The translations under genes were made by a program, and so were the position numbers. A stretch of 64,000 nt of DNA, taken from the NCBI RefSeq assembly GCF_036345915.1, contig NZ_CP107785.1, forward strand, positions 3,782,001 through 3,846,000. The letters run 5' to 3'. This document shows, piece by piece, positions 27,804 through 37,130 of this stretch. How positions within the stretch are numbered: position 1 is the first letter of the stretch; each line of letters starts with the position of its first letter. A model generated the notes under the pieces. That model was not told where the DNA came from. It did not search any database and saw only the letters and a list, made by a program, of their open reading frames with translations. The DNA comes from Nocardia sp. NBC_00565 (lineage in GTDB: Bacteria > Actinomycetota > Actinomycetes > Mycobacteriales > Mycobacteriaceae).

Positions 27804-28130
27804 CGCCTGCCCCTATCGGTTGGTCATCGCTGCCTCTCCTGCCGCGCCATCGGCAGATGGGTACTAGCACACCATCCAGCGAGCGGCACGTGCCGGACAA
27901 GCCCCCGCTGCCATGGGAGCCCGTTCGGCCGAGGTGATACTACCGACACCGCTGACGAATACGCCCATGCCGTCGGCATCGCAGCATCGCTGACCACTGT
28001 GACCACTCACAAGGACATGCCGGCCCGGCTGGCGCACTCTCACAGAACCATGCGAACCGGTCCAAAGCTGACCTTGGACAGTTACCGTGAATGCGCTACA
28101 CAGCAACATCGGGGGCAGAAGGAGACGCCA
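27804..28130. other. Intergenic region before the PucR regulator
   Basis: 327 bases between divergent genes, expected to hold both promoters. No clear dyad, hairpin or short gene was found. Confidence 0.5.
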
Positions 28131-29351
28131 ATGTCGGTCGACAATTCGTCCCGGCCTACCCTCACCCTCTCCGGCAAACCGATGTCAACCTCGCTCAAGG
28201 ACGTTCGCGCGCTGTCCCGGCAGATGGTCGTCCACTTCGTGGACAACGTCATCCCGTGCGGCACCCTGCCCGGGGAAGCGATCAGCGGTGATATCACCGC
28301 CAGCACTCGGGTCTGCCTCGAGATCGCGGTCAGCATGCTCGACGGCAAGGACATTCCGGAGAAGCTGCGGCGCCTGGAAGACCACGCGGCGGGCTGGGCG
28401 CGCGAGGGCGTGCCGATCGACACCATCCTGCACTCGATCCACGAGGGCTTCCAGATGGGCCTGGACCTGGTGGTGTCCAGTGCGACCAACAAGGACTACG
28501 ACAATCTGGTCGACGGCGGCAAGATGATCATCGAGCTGCTCGACAAGCTCACCTCGGCGATTTCGGTCGCCTATATCCGAGAGCTGCGTTCGGTCGTCAG
28601 CGAACACCACACCGCCGTGCACACCCTCACCTCCGCGCTGCTCGGTGGCCACAGCACCTCCACCATGGCCCGCGAATGCGGCATCGCCATCGCGGAGTCC
28701 TATGCCGTACTGGCCGTGGCGATTCCGCCACATCGCGATGAGCACAATCCGATGGTCGACGCCCAGGTGGTGGCCCGGCGCAAACTGCGCCGGGTGCAGG
28801 CCGAACTCGCGATGCAGTGCGGCGCGAGCGCGTTGTCGCTGCTCAGCGTGGACGGCGGCACCGTGCTGATTCCCGCCAATCGCTTCGATAACGATCAACT
28901 CGACGCCGTGGTCGCCAAGCTCACGCACGCCGCGCAGGTCGGGATCACCTCGACCATGGTCGCGGCCACGCCGGAACTGATCCCGAACGCCGCCGACCAG
29001 GCGCACGAACTCCTCGATATGGTGCAGCGCCTGCAGGCGGTGGCCGGTCTCTACCGTTTCGACGAACTCGCCCTCGAATACCAGCTCACCCGCCCGGGCC
29101 CCGGTCGCGAATACCTCGGTTCGCTGCTGGATTCCCTGGACGAACACCCCGAACTGCTGGAAACTCTGCAGCGGCACATCGGCAACAACCTCAACCGGCA
29201 GCGCACCGCGCGGGTACTGCACGTGCACACCAATACCGTCGACTACCGCCTCAAACGCATCGGACAACTCACCGGCTTCGACCCGTCGCAGCCGTCGGGC
29301 CTCTGGTATCTGCGTTCGGCACTGGTCGCCCGCACCTACCGCACCTCCTGA
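28131..29351 (+). CDS. PucR/CdaR-type transcriptional regulator (paralog 1)
   Basis: 406 residues from ATG at 28131 with AAGGAG upstream. The N-terminal helical sensory part (about residues 25-170) contains WAREGVPIDTILHSIHEGF. The middle is a GGDEF-like CdaR domain, and the C-terminal PucR-type HTH is NLNRQRTARVLHVHTNTVDYRLKRI. Two paralogs occur in the window at 39146 and 59868. The ligand and target are unknown. A strong hairpin terminator follows. Confidence 0.9.
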   Translation: MSVDNSSRPTLTLSGKPMSTSLKDVRALSRQMVVHFVDNVIPCGTLPGEAISGDITASTRVCLEIAVSMLDGKDIPEKLRRLEDHAAGWAREGVPIDTILHSIHEGFQMGLDLVVSSATNKDYDNLVDGGKMIIELLDKLTSAISVAYIRELRSVVSEHHTAVHTLTSALLGGHSTSTMARECGIAIAESYAVLAVAIPPHRDEHNPMVDAQVVARRKLRRVQAELAMQCGASALSLLSVDGGTVLIPANRFDNDQLDAVVAKLTHAAQVGITSTMVAATPELIPNAADQAHELLDMVQRLQAVAGLYRFDELALEYQLTRPGPGREYLGSLLDSLDEHPELLETLQRHIGNNLNRQRTARVLHVHTNTVDYRLKRIGQLTGFDPSQPSGLWYLRSALVARTYRTS

Positions 29352-29362
29352 CCAACCGACGA

Positions 29363-29400
29363 CACCCGCCGGCCGATCGCAGGGGATCGGCCGGCGGGTG
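29363..29400. terminator. 16-bp perfect hairpin
   Basis: CACCCGCCGGCCGATC (29363-29378) pairs with 29385-29400 around a 6-nt loop, 12 nt after the PucR stop. Confidence 0.85.
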
Positions 29401-29609
29401 TGCACCGATACCCCGATGCCCACCGAGCGGGCTGTGCGGACGCCGCTCGGTGGGCACACCGCTACGCGCCTCACGCGGGCCGGGAAACAGAGGCGGGGTA
29501 AGAATCTGCTTCACCGGCACGGGTTCGCGCAGCGGTCGGCGCACCCGCCGAACAGGCCGGAGGATTCAAGTTTCGTCCTATCCGGCGGGTGCACGGCTAT
29601 GTGGGCGGC

Positions 29610-30341
29610 TTACAGCGATCCACCACCGCCGATCACCCAGGTGACCAGATTCTTCACCTTGTCCGCACCACCCTCGAACTTGGTGTACCAGTTGGCCATC
29701 GAGCCGCCCTGGGAATGCGCGACGATATCCACCTCGGGCGCTCCGGTCGCGGCCAGCACCCGATCGACGAAGGTGGCCAGTTGTTTTGCCGAATCCTGGA
29801 TGTAGCCAGTGCCCATCACACCGGGCAGCACTGAACCGAGGCCGCCGCCCTGCGCGATATTCGAGCGACCGTAGTTGAAGGTGAACACGCAGAACCCGGC
29901 GTCCTTCATCGGCTGGCTCATATAGGCGAAGCCGTTGTAGGCGTTCATCCAGGTGCCGTGCACCGCGACGACCGGTCGCGGATGTGCCGCGGTCGGCTTG
30001 CAGTTCCACTCGTTGGTGCCCGGCGGCGCCGCGTCCGGATTGAGCAGGCCGTAGCCGAAGGCGGCCAGCCACGAGGTCATCGGCGGGCCGTAACCCTTTG
30101 TGTCACTGGCGTATCCGCCCGACAATCCGGAGCTGCTGCCGGAGCCGCCGTAGCAGTTACCCGACCCGTTGCCCGATCCGGCGCCGCTGCCCGAGGTGCA
30201 GGCCGACCCGGTACCCGCACTGCCCGAATTCGCGACCGGCTTGCGGCCCGCGGCGATGAAATCGGCCAGGGCCTGTTCCGACGCTTGTTCGGTCGGCGTC
30301 GGATCCGGATTCGCGTTCGCGGCGACGCCGGTCATGCTCAT
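29610..30341 (-). pseudogene. Class-2 lipase, truncated at both ends
   Basis: 243 residues. Lipase_2 features: VVAVHGTWMNAYNGF (oxyanion), FTFNYGRSNIAQGGG, and the nucleophile VDIVAHSQGGSMANWY. The chain then ends at KNLVTWVIGGGGSL, skipping the FGSTHHGTTLLG segment seen in the relic at 59206. The usual catalytic Asp and His are absent. The N-terminus starts at the signal-peptide cleavage region (GVAANANPDPTPTEQ) without the hydrophobic core. A Ser/Gly-rich linker sits at about residues 38-75. Confidence 0.7.
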
Positions 30342-30511
30342 AGGTTTCCCATAGAGATGCGACACAACGGGCCGTGACGGCCACAATTCGATCATGCCGA
30401 ATCGGTGAATTGTCCAGACAACCAAGGAATCACGAGGAATTCGCGGAAATCGGGACAATCATGGATCCACGTTTTCGCAATCGGCGGCCACACCGAAAGA
30501 CAGGAGCGAAT

Positions 30512-31017
30512 ATGAATGACAACGTCATCGACGCCGTTGCCCAACCCGCCGCCCAGGCCCGGGCGCTGCTCGAGCACCGATACCGGTCACCGGTCAGCTA
30601 CGAGATCGAGCGCGAGAAGATTCGCGAATTCGCGCACGCGGTACCGGATTTTCATCCGGCACACTGGAATGAGGAGGCGGCAGCGCAACTCGGCTTCGAC
30701 GGCTTGATCACGCCGCGCACATTCGCCTCGATAATCATGCTGCGCGTCCACCGCGAAATACTCGACACGCTCATCACCGGCTATGACCCGGCCCGTGTTC
30801 TGCATGCCGATCAAGTACTCGACATCGGCCGACCGTTGGTCGCGGGAGACCGGGTGACCTGCGATGTCTATTTCGAATCGTTCCGGCATTTCGCGGATTA
30901 CGACGTGCTGGCGATCAAGAGCGGTGCAAAGCCACTATCGCCCTGGATGCCAGATCCCACGGCCGTAGGCTTTTCGGCTACGCCGCCGCCGAAGTGCGGT
31001 TCCCCGTACCGGATTGA
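30512..31017 (+). pseudogene. Fused HadA/HadB-type dehydratase relic with internal deletion
   Basis: The first ~140 residues (start 30512 after CAGGAG) match the intact protein encoded at 45421-46524: EREKIREFAHAVPDFHPAHW and PLVAGDRVTCDVYFESFRHF. At about 30930 the frame breaks. A different frame then reads ATIALDARSHGRRLFGYAAA to a stop at 31017, matching the last ~30 residues of the intact homolog. About 200 residues, including the second hot-dog domain with its catalytic Asp/His, have been lost. Its end overlaps the LLM gene end by 40 nt. Confidence 0.85.
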
Positions 31018-32027
31018 GCCACCTCGAGCAGTCGCGCGAGCCTGCGATGCGAATCCAGCCGCGCGGTTCGATCGTAAGTGCTGGTGTGCACGAGGATCTC
31101 GTCGGCACCGGTCCGAGCGACCAAGCCCGCCAACGCCTCCGCCACCTCGTCCTCGGTACCGTGAATGTGATCGCGCAGCGCCTCGCCGAAGATCCGGCGT
31201 TCGCGTTCGGTCATCGTCATGATTTCGATCGCTGCGGGCGGCATGAGCACCGGGAACTCGCCACGCGTGCGCGAATACGCGGTCGACCACGCCTCGGGCA
31301 GCAGCAGCCGATGCGCTTGCTCGGTGGTGTCGGCGATCACTACCGCACCGGAGACGACGACATACGGTTCGGCACCCCACGGAGTCGGTTGGAACTCGGC
31401 TCGATATCGCTCGATCGCCTCGACCATCCGGTCTTCCCCTGCGATCGAGGCGATCACCAGCGGCAGCCCGAAACGCGCCGCCCGCTCCGCACCGGATCCG
31501 GTCGCCAGTAGGAAAGCGGGCACCCGCAGCCCTTCGGCCGGCCACGCGTGCACACCCGACTTACCACGCGCAAAGTATTCGAGCACGTCGGCGAGCTGCT
31601 GATCGAAATCATCGGCATCGCTCTTGCCATGTCCGAGCGCCCGCCGGACCCCATCGGTGAATCCCACCGACCGCCCGAGACCCATATCGATCCGCCCCGG
31701 ATACAGCGACTCCAAGACCCCGAACTGCTCGGCCACCACCAACGGTTGATGGTTCGGCAGCATCACACCGCCGGTGCCGATCCGAATCCGCGAGGTCGCC
31801 GCCGCGACCGCCGCCGCCAACACGGTCGGCGCCGACCCCGCCACACCGGGCACGCTGTGATGTTCGGCGACCCAGAACCGGTGGTAGCCCCACCGCTCGG
31901 CCAACCGCGCGAACTCCACCGTCTCGCGCAGCGCCTCGGGATGGCTCTGGCCTTGTCGAACGCGGGACCGGTCCAAGATCGAGAACCGAACCGATCCGAG
32001 CGGGTTTGCCGCGTGCACCGAAGTCAT
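30978..32027 (-). CDS. LLM-class flavin-dependent oxidoreductase (MsnO8-like)
   Basis: 349 residues from ATG at 32027. Diagnostic strings are FSILDRSRVRQGQSHPEALR (N-terminus), WGYHRFWVAEHHSVPGVAGSAP, IRIGTGGVMLPNHQPLVVAEQFG and ESLYPGRIDMGLGRS, shared by the two-domain luciferase-like monooxygenase group. It probably uses FMNH2. It is divergent from the GH65 lipoprotein gene. Substrate unknown. Confidence 0.9.
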   Translation of the reverse strand: MTSVHAANPLGSVRFSILDRSRVRQGQSHPEALRETVEFARLAERWGYHRFWVAEHHSVPGVAGSAPTVLAAAVAAATSRIRIGTGGVMLPNHQPLVVAEQFGVLESLYPGRIDMGLGRSVGFTDGVRRALGHGKSDADDFDQQLADVLEYFARGKSGVHAWPAEGLRVPAFLLATGSGAERAARFGLPLVIASIAGEDRMVEAIERYRAEFQPTPWGAEPYVVVSGAVVIADTTEQAHRLLLPEAWSTAYSRTRGEFPVLMPPAAIEIMTMTERERRIFGEALRDHIHGTEDEVAEALAGLVARTGADEILVHTSTYDRTARLDSHRRLARLLEVAQSGTGNRTSAAA

Positions 32028-32206
32028 ATCGGAGTCAACGCGCGTACCTCCGACGCATTCCGCGCTCGCACGACACTGCTCCCGCACTGACCGCTGTCCG
32101 GCGTGCTCGATGCCAGAATGGAGCCGCACAACTGCGAGAACCGGTCGCGATAGTCGACGCACGTCGCGGCTCGGCACGTTCATCCATGCGCGATGTGGAG
32201 GTGCGA

Positions 32207-34930
32207 ATGTCCGCGATTGCCCCGATCTTCGAACGAGCACGTCGACGCACCACGATTGCGCTGGTCATCGTGTTGGCCGCGACGGCAGCATTGTTCGCGG
32301 GGTGCCATGCAGGTCCGGTGTCGAGCGAGGTATGCCCCGGTGACGGGTCGGCTTCGACGCCGGCGTGGGCCCCGTCGAGCTCGCAGGTGGACGCGCCGAT
32401 CGACGCGCATCCGTTCGTCGGCAATGGCTATCTCGGATTGCGGGTTCCGCCGCGTGGCATGGGCTACACCGCGACGAACGAGATGACCGGCTGGCCGCTC
32501 TACACACCCGCATACGACGGCGCGTTCGTCGCCGGCCTGTATGCGCGCACACCCGGTGTGGCCGATGGCCGCGAGGTCGCGGCGGCCATTCCGAACTGGT
32601 CCGCGCTGCTGGTCGGCGTCGGCGAGCACACCTATTCCCCCACCACGCCGTCGGCGCAGATCACGAATTTCGCACAGACACTGCACCTGCGATGCGGACT
32701 CGTGCGCACCCGACTCACCTGGACCACGCCGGATGGCAAGGCCACCGACCTGGTCTACGACGTGCTCACCGACCGCACCGATCAACACGTCGGCGCGGTG
32801 CATCTCACGGTCGTGCCGCACTGGTCGGGTGAGATGGTCGTCGCCGATGTACTCGACGGGGCCGGCGCGCGGCGGCTGCGCCAGACCGATGTGGGCGCGC
32901 GCGACGACGACAGCATCCGGGTCGGCTTCCGCACCGACGGGACCGATGTCGGCGGCGATATCGTCTCGGTGTTGCGTCCGGGGCAAGGCGTCCAGTCGAA
33001 TGCGATTCAGCAGCTGCCACCGGACCGCGATCTGAGTGCGCGGCAGGAGGTTCGGTTTCCGGTGCGGGACAGCGATTCGTACCAGATGACGAAGTTCGTC
33101 GGCGTCGACACCACGCGCACCTCCCCCGATCCGGTGGCGACGGCCTTCGATGCCGCACAGCGGGCCGTTCGATCCGGGTGGGCGGCGCTGCTCGCCGGTA
33201 CCGCGACCGCGTGGCGTTCGCTCTGGCGTGGCGACATCGAGGTACCCGATCAGCCGGACGCGCAGACCTGGGCACGCGGTGCGCTCTACTCGCTCTACTC
33301 GAGCACGAATTCCCTGCAGGACAACAGTATTTCGCCCGTCGGACTGAGCAGCGACAACTACGGCGGCACGGTGTTCTGGGATGCCGACATCTGGATGTTT
33401 CCCGCGCTACTGCAATTTTCGCCGCAGTTGGCGAAATCCGTTGTGGAGTACCGATATCGCACCCTGCCCGCGGCACAGGCGAACGCGCGACGGCTCGGCT
33501 ACCGCGGCGCGTTCTACCCGTGGACCAGCGCGAGCAGCGGCGATCTCGACGAATGCCACAGCTGGGATCCGCCGCACTGCCTGACCCAGATCCATCTCCA
33601 AGGCGATGTGTCGCTGGCTGCCTGGCAGTACTACACCGCCACCGGCGATAACGACTACCTGCGCGATCGCGGGTGGCCGATCATGCGCGGGGTCGCCGAA
33701 TTCTGGGCGTCGCGGGTGACGCGCAACGATGACGGCAGCTACTCCATTCGTGATGTCGCAGGTCCCGATGAATACAGCAACGGGGTGAACGACTCCGTTT
33801 ACACCAATGCGGTCGCCGCACTCGCCCTACGCAATGCCGCCCGGGCCGCCGAGATTCTGCACGAACAGCGTCCGCCCGAATGGACCACGATCGCCGACGG
33901 CCTGCGCATGCCGTTCGATGGCGCACAACGGATCTTCGTCCAATTCGACGGATACACCGGCACTCCCATCAAACAGGCCGACACCGTACTACTGATCTAC
34001 CCGTTGGACTGGCCGATGCCGCCGGACGTCGCGGCTCATGTGCTCGAATACTATTCGGCGCGAACAGATCCTGACGGCCCGGCAATGACCGATTCGGTGC
34101 ACGCCATCGACGCGGCGAAGATCGGCATGCCGGGCTGTGCGGCCGACACCTACCTCGAACGCGCCGCCCGTCCCTTCGTGCGCGCACCCTTCGGACAGTT
34201 CGCCGAGGCGCGCGGCGAGAAGGCCGGGGCCAAGGACCCACTGGCCGGCGCACCCGCCTTCACCTTCGTCACCGCCGCGGGCGGTTTCCTGCAATCCTTC
34301 ACCAATGGACTGCTCGGACTGCGCTTCGACACCGACGGAATACGTATCGCACCCACACTTCCGCCCGAACTGCGCCAGGGCCTGACTATCCGTGGAATCC
34401 ACTGGCAGGGGCGAACTTTCGACGCGGCCATCGGAGCGGACGAGACGACATTGACGCTGACCGATGGTCAACCGATGCAGGTCCGAACGGACTCCGAAAC
34501 TCGCCTCCTCACCGAGGACGCCACGTTCGGCACCCGACGCCCCGACCTCACCCCGACCGATAATCTCGCCCGCTGCAAGCCGGTCACCACCACGTCCGAC
34601 GAGCCGGGCAAATACGCCGACGCCGCAGTCGACGGTAGTACCGCCACCGGCTGGGCGCCCAACGGTCCCCAAGGTGCGCTCACCGTCGACCTCGGGAAGG
34701 AAACCCCCATCGATCGAATCGTGCCGCACTGGACCGAACCCGCCCCGGCCACAATCACTTTCACGATCTCCGCAGACGAGCACACCTGGACCCCCGTCAC
34801 CGTGAATCCGGCAACGGGAACCCTTCCCAGCGCGGTCTCGGCCCGCTACGTGCGTATCGAACTCACGGCAACGAACCCAGCCACGCATCCCGGCGTCCGC
34901 GAACTCGAGATCTCCGGCCCCCGAACGTGA
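32207..34930 (+). CDS. Secreted GH65 lipoprotein (acid trehalase-like) with C-terminal discoidin domain
   Basis: 907 residues. ATG at 32207 has GGAGGTG upstream. A signal peptide ends in the lipobox LFAGC (about residues 26-30), so the protein is lipid-anchored outside the membrane. The GH65 (alpha/alpha)6 core contains FWDADIWMFP (substrate WDxD) and the catalytic-acid block VAGPDEYSNGVNDSVYTN. A jelly-roll F5/F8 (discoidin/CBM32-like) domain occupies about the last 130 residues. Likely a trehalose or alpha-glucoside hydrolase acting at the cell envelope. Confidence 0.88.
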   Translation: MSAIAPIFERARRRTTIALVIVLAATAALFAGCHAGPVSSEVCPGDGSASTPAWAPSSSQVDAPIDAHPFVGNGYLGLRVPPRGMGYTATNEMTGWPLYTPAYDGAFVAGLYARTPGVADGREVAAAIPNWSALLVGVGEHTYSPTTPSAQITNFAQTLHLRCGLVRTRLTWTTPDGKATDLVYDVLTDRTDQHVGAVHLTVVPHWSGEMVVADVLDGAGARRLRQTDVGARDDDSIRVGFRTDGTDVGGDIVSVLRPGQGVQSNAIQQLPPDRDLSARQEVRFPVRDSDSYQMTKFVGVDTTRTSPDPVATAFDAAQRAVRSGWAALLAGTATAWRSLWRGDIEVPDQPDAQTWARGALYSLYSSTNSLQDNSISPVGLSSDNYGGTVFWDADIWMFPALLQFSPQLAKSVVEYRYRTLPAAQANARRLGYRGAFYPWTSASSGDLDECHSWDPPHCLTQIHLQGDVSLAAWQYYTATGDNDYLRDRGWPIMRGVAEFWASRVTRNDDGSYSIRDVAGPDEYSNGVNDSVYTNAVAALALRNAARAAEILHEQRPPEWTTIADGLRMPFDGAQRIFVQFDGYTGTPIKQADTVLLIYPLDWPMPPDVAAHVLEYYSARTDPDGPAMTDSVHAIDAAKIGMPGCAADTYLERAARPFVRAPFGQFAEARGEKAGAKDPLAGAPAFTFVTAAGGFLQSFTNGLLGLRFDTDGIRIAPTLPPELRQGLTIRGIHWQGRTFDAAIGADETTLTLTDGQPMQVRTDSETRLLTEDATFGTRRPDLTPTDNLARCKPVTTTSDEPGKYADAAVDGSTATGWAPNGPQGALTVDLGKETPIDRIVPHWTEPAPATITFTISADEHTWTPVTVNPATGTLPSAVSARYVRIELTATNPATHPGVRELEISGPRT

Positions 34931-34979
34931 TCCGTGGTCAATGAAACTCAGTTCGCCGCAGCCAACATGCCGTGAATCC

Positions 34980-36170
34980 TCAGTCCTGCACCTTCAGCGC
35001 CTGCCGAATCGTCAGGCGGCCTTGGGTTTGCATGAGGGAGCGACGATAGATCTTCTCCGCGAGTACGACGATGCCGTAGGACGCGACCGCCATCAGAACC
35101 AGCGCGACCAACGGCTCCCACCAGGAGGCCGTGCCTTCGGCCAACCGGCCCGGCATGGCGACGATGGACAACACCGGGACATAGGACGCAACCACGCGAC
35201 CGGGGCCGGACAGGAAGATTCCGGCGAACAGCACCGCGATGATGAGCAATGACAGTGGTGTGGCAGTGGATTGGATGTCCTCGCTGCGCGTCGCGAGCGA
35301 ACCCGCGACCGCCCATAGGCTGGCCAGTGCGAGGAAGCCGACAACGAAGAAGACGATGAACCAGCCTGCGGCACCGGCGATCTCGGTGACCTGATCCCCC
35401 TTGCCGGTGAATGCCAGGCCGATCAGTCCCGCGCTGACGAACAGTGCGAGCTGCCCGAACGCCATGATCGTATTACCGATCACCTTGCCGATCAGCAACT
35501 GCCGCAACGGAATCGCGCTGGCGAGGATTTCAACGATACGGTTCTGCTTCTCCTCGACCACGCTCTGCGCGATGGACATGCCGAACAAGAACGAGGCCAT
35601 ATAGAACAAGAACGCGAAAACGAAGGAGACGACCTTGGCCAGACCGGGATCGACGGCGGTCGGGTCGAGCAGGTTGTAGGCGACGGCGCTGCCTCGGCTC
35701 AACGCCTCCATCGAGGTTCCGGCAGCAGCGGCATTGTGCTGCACCGTGATCTGCCGCACCGCGGCCGTCACATAGGTCGCGGCATTGTCGTCCTCCCCGG
35801 CCTTGCCGAGCAGCCGCCATTCGCCCGCCGCGGCGGGCACCAACCCGACATCCACGGCGTCATCGCGCACCTGCTGTTCGACAGCGGCCACGTCGGCCTC
35901 CGCACGCGGGGTGAAAGTGACGTTCTTATCGGCACTTTCGGCGAGACTGTTCGCGATCGCGATGATCTGATCGGCGCCCGCGCCGGTGATCGCCACATCG
36001 ATCTTGTCGGTGCGACCGCTCACGAACCCGCTGATGACCAGCGACGCGACAATGGCCACGATCGTAATGATGGTCGAGATGAGGAAATTGCGATCGTGCA
36101 GCTTCACCGCGACCTCACGCGCGGCGACAATGCGCCATACCCCGCGCGGCGCTGATCCGGTCTCGGTCAT
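34980..36170 (-). CDS. ABC transporter permease (NatB/ABC-2 type)
   Basis: 396 residues. TM1 near the N-terminus (ISTIITIVAIVASLVISGFV) is followed by a large extracytoplasmic domain (about residues 55-165) and five further helices (FVFAFLFYMASFLFGMSIA and onward). EEKQNRIVEILASAI after TM2 is the ABC-2 coupling motif. The start overlaps the ATPase stop by 4 nt. Resembles Na+ or drug efflux permeases; substrate unknown. Confidence 0.92.
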   Translation of the reverse strand: MTETGSAPRGVWRIVAAREVAVKLHDRNFLISTIITIVAIVASLVISGFVSGRTDKIDVAITGAGADQIIAIANSLAESADKNVTFTPRAEADVAAVEQQVRDDAVDVGLVPAAAGEWRLLGKAGEDDNAATYVTAAVRQITVQHNAAAAGTSMEALSRGSAVAYNLLDPTAVDPGLAKVVSFVFAFLFYMASFLFGMSIAQSVVEEKQNRIVEILASAIPLRQLLIGKVIGNTIMAFGQLALFVSAGLIGLAFTGKGDQVTEIAGAAGWFIVFFVVGFLALASLWAVAGSLATRSEDIQSTATPLSLLIIAVLFAGIFLSGPGRVVASYVPVLSIVAMPGRLAEGTASWWEPLVALVLMAVASYGIVVLAEKIYRRSLMQTQGRLTIRQALKVQD

Positions 36171-37045
36171 GCCGTCACCTCCCGGTAGATCTCCGATACC
36201 GACGGCCGCACCTCGGCCAACTCACGTACCGAACCCCGTGCCAGCGCCTCGGTGAGCAATTCGTCGGTGGTCGTACCGGTCAACTCCAGCAATACACCCG
36301 AGCCGTTGCGCTCGAGCACGCTGACTCCAGCGAACCCGCCGAGCCACTCCGTATCCCCGCCGAACACCAGCCGGTACCGCTTCCCACCAACACCACGCAA
36401 CTCCTCGACCGCCCCCTGCCCGACCACCCGACCCGCCGCCAGGATCACCAACTGATCGCATAATCGCTCCACCAGATCGAGTTGATGTGAGGAGAACAGC
36501 ACCGGCACACCCTGCCCGGCATACTCCCGCAGCAACTCGGCCATCGAATCGACCGCGACCGGATCCAAACCGGAGAAGGGTTCGTCCAGAATCAGCACAT
36601 CCGGCTCCGCGATCACCGCCGCCGCGATCTGCACGCGCTGCTGATTCCCCAGCGAGAGCGACTCCAACTTGTCCTTACCGCGATCCTCCAGCGCGAACCG
36701 CTCCAGCAGATCGGCCGCATGCCGCTTGGCCTCGGCGGCGGATTGCCCACGCAACCGAGCCAGATAGACCAGCTGATCGAGCACCGGCTGCTTCGGATAC
36801 AGTCCGCGCTCCTCGGGCATATAACCGAACGACCGCCGATCCACGACCGTCACCGGCCGCCCCCGCCACCGGACCTCGCCACCATGGATGGCCAACACAC
36901 CCATGATCATTCGCATCGTGGTGGTCTTGCCCGCGCCATTGCCCCCGACGAACCCGGTCAGCGCTCCCGGCCGCACCGCGAACGACACGTCGTCGACCGC
37001 CACCTTGTCCCCGAATCGGCGCAGCAGATGCGCGACTTCCAGCAT
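36167..37045 (-). CDS. ABC transporter ATP-binding protein
   Basis: 292 residues. Walker A GGNGAGKTT, Q-loop region FGYMPEERGLYPKQ, signature LSLGNQQRVQ, Walker B VLILDEPF and H-loop FSSHQLD are all intact. The YMPEERGLY and LSLGNQQ forms are typical of the NatA/DrrA group. It overlaps the permease gene by 4 nt, and together they form a complete exporter. GGAGGGG precedes the start. Confidence 0.95.
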   Translation of the reverse strand: MLEVAHLLRRFGDKVAVDDVSFAVRPGALTGFVGGNGAGKTTTMRMIMGVLAIHGGEVRWRGRPVTVVDRRSFGYMPEERGLYPKQPVLDQLVYLARLRGQSAAEAKRHAADLLERFALEDRGKDKLESLSLGNQQRVQIAAAVIAEPDVLILDEPFSGLDPVAVDSMAELLREYAGQGVPVLFSSHQLDLVERLCDQLVILAAGRVVGQGAVEELRGVGGKRYRLVFGGDTEWLGGFAGVSVLERNGSGVLLELTGTTTDELLTEALARGSVRELAEVRPSVSEIYREVTA

Positions 37046-37130
37046 CGAAATCTCCCCTCCGTCGACTTGCCCTCACCCTACCGACGCGATATGCCGAGAC
37101 AAGCCGCATCAGCTCAGGAGTGTCGCGGAG

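Noticed and set aside
30131..30241. Gly/Ser repeat-like DNA in the lipase relic
   Set aside because: It encodes a low-complexity linker; no regular repeat unit, so neither a CRISPR nor a tandem repeat array.
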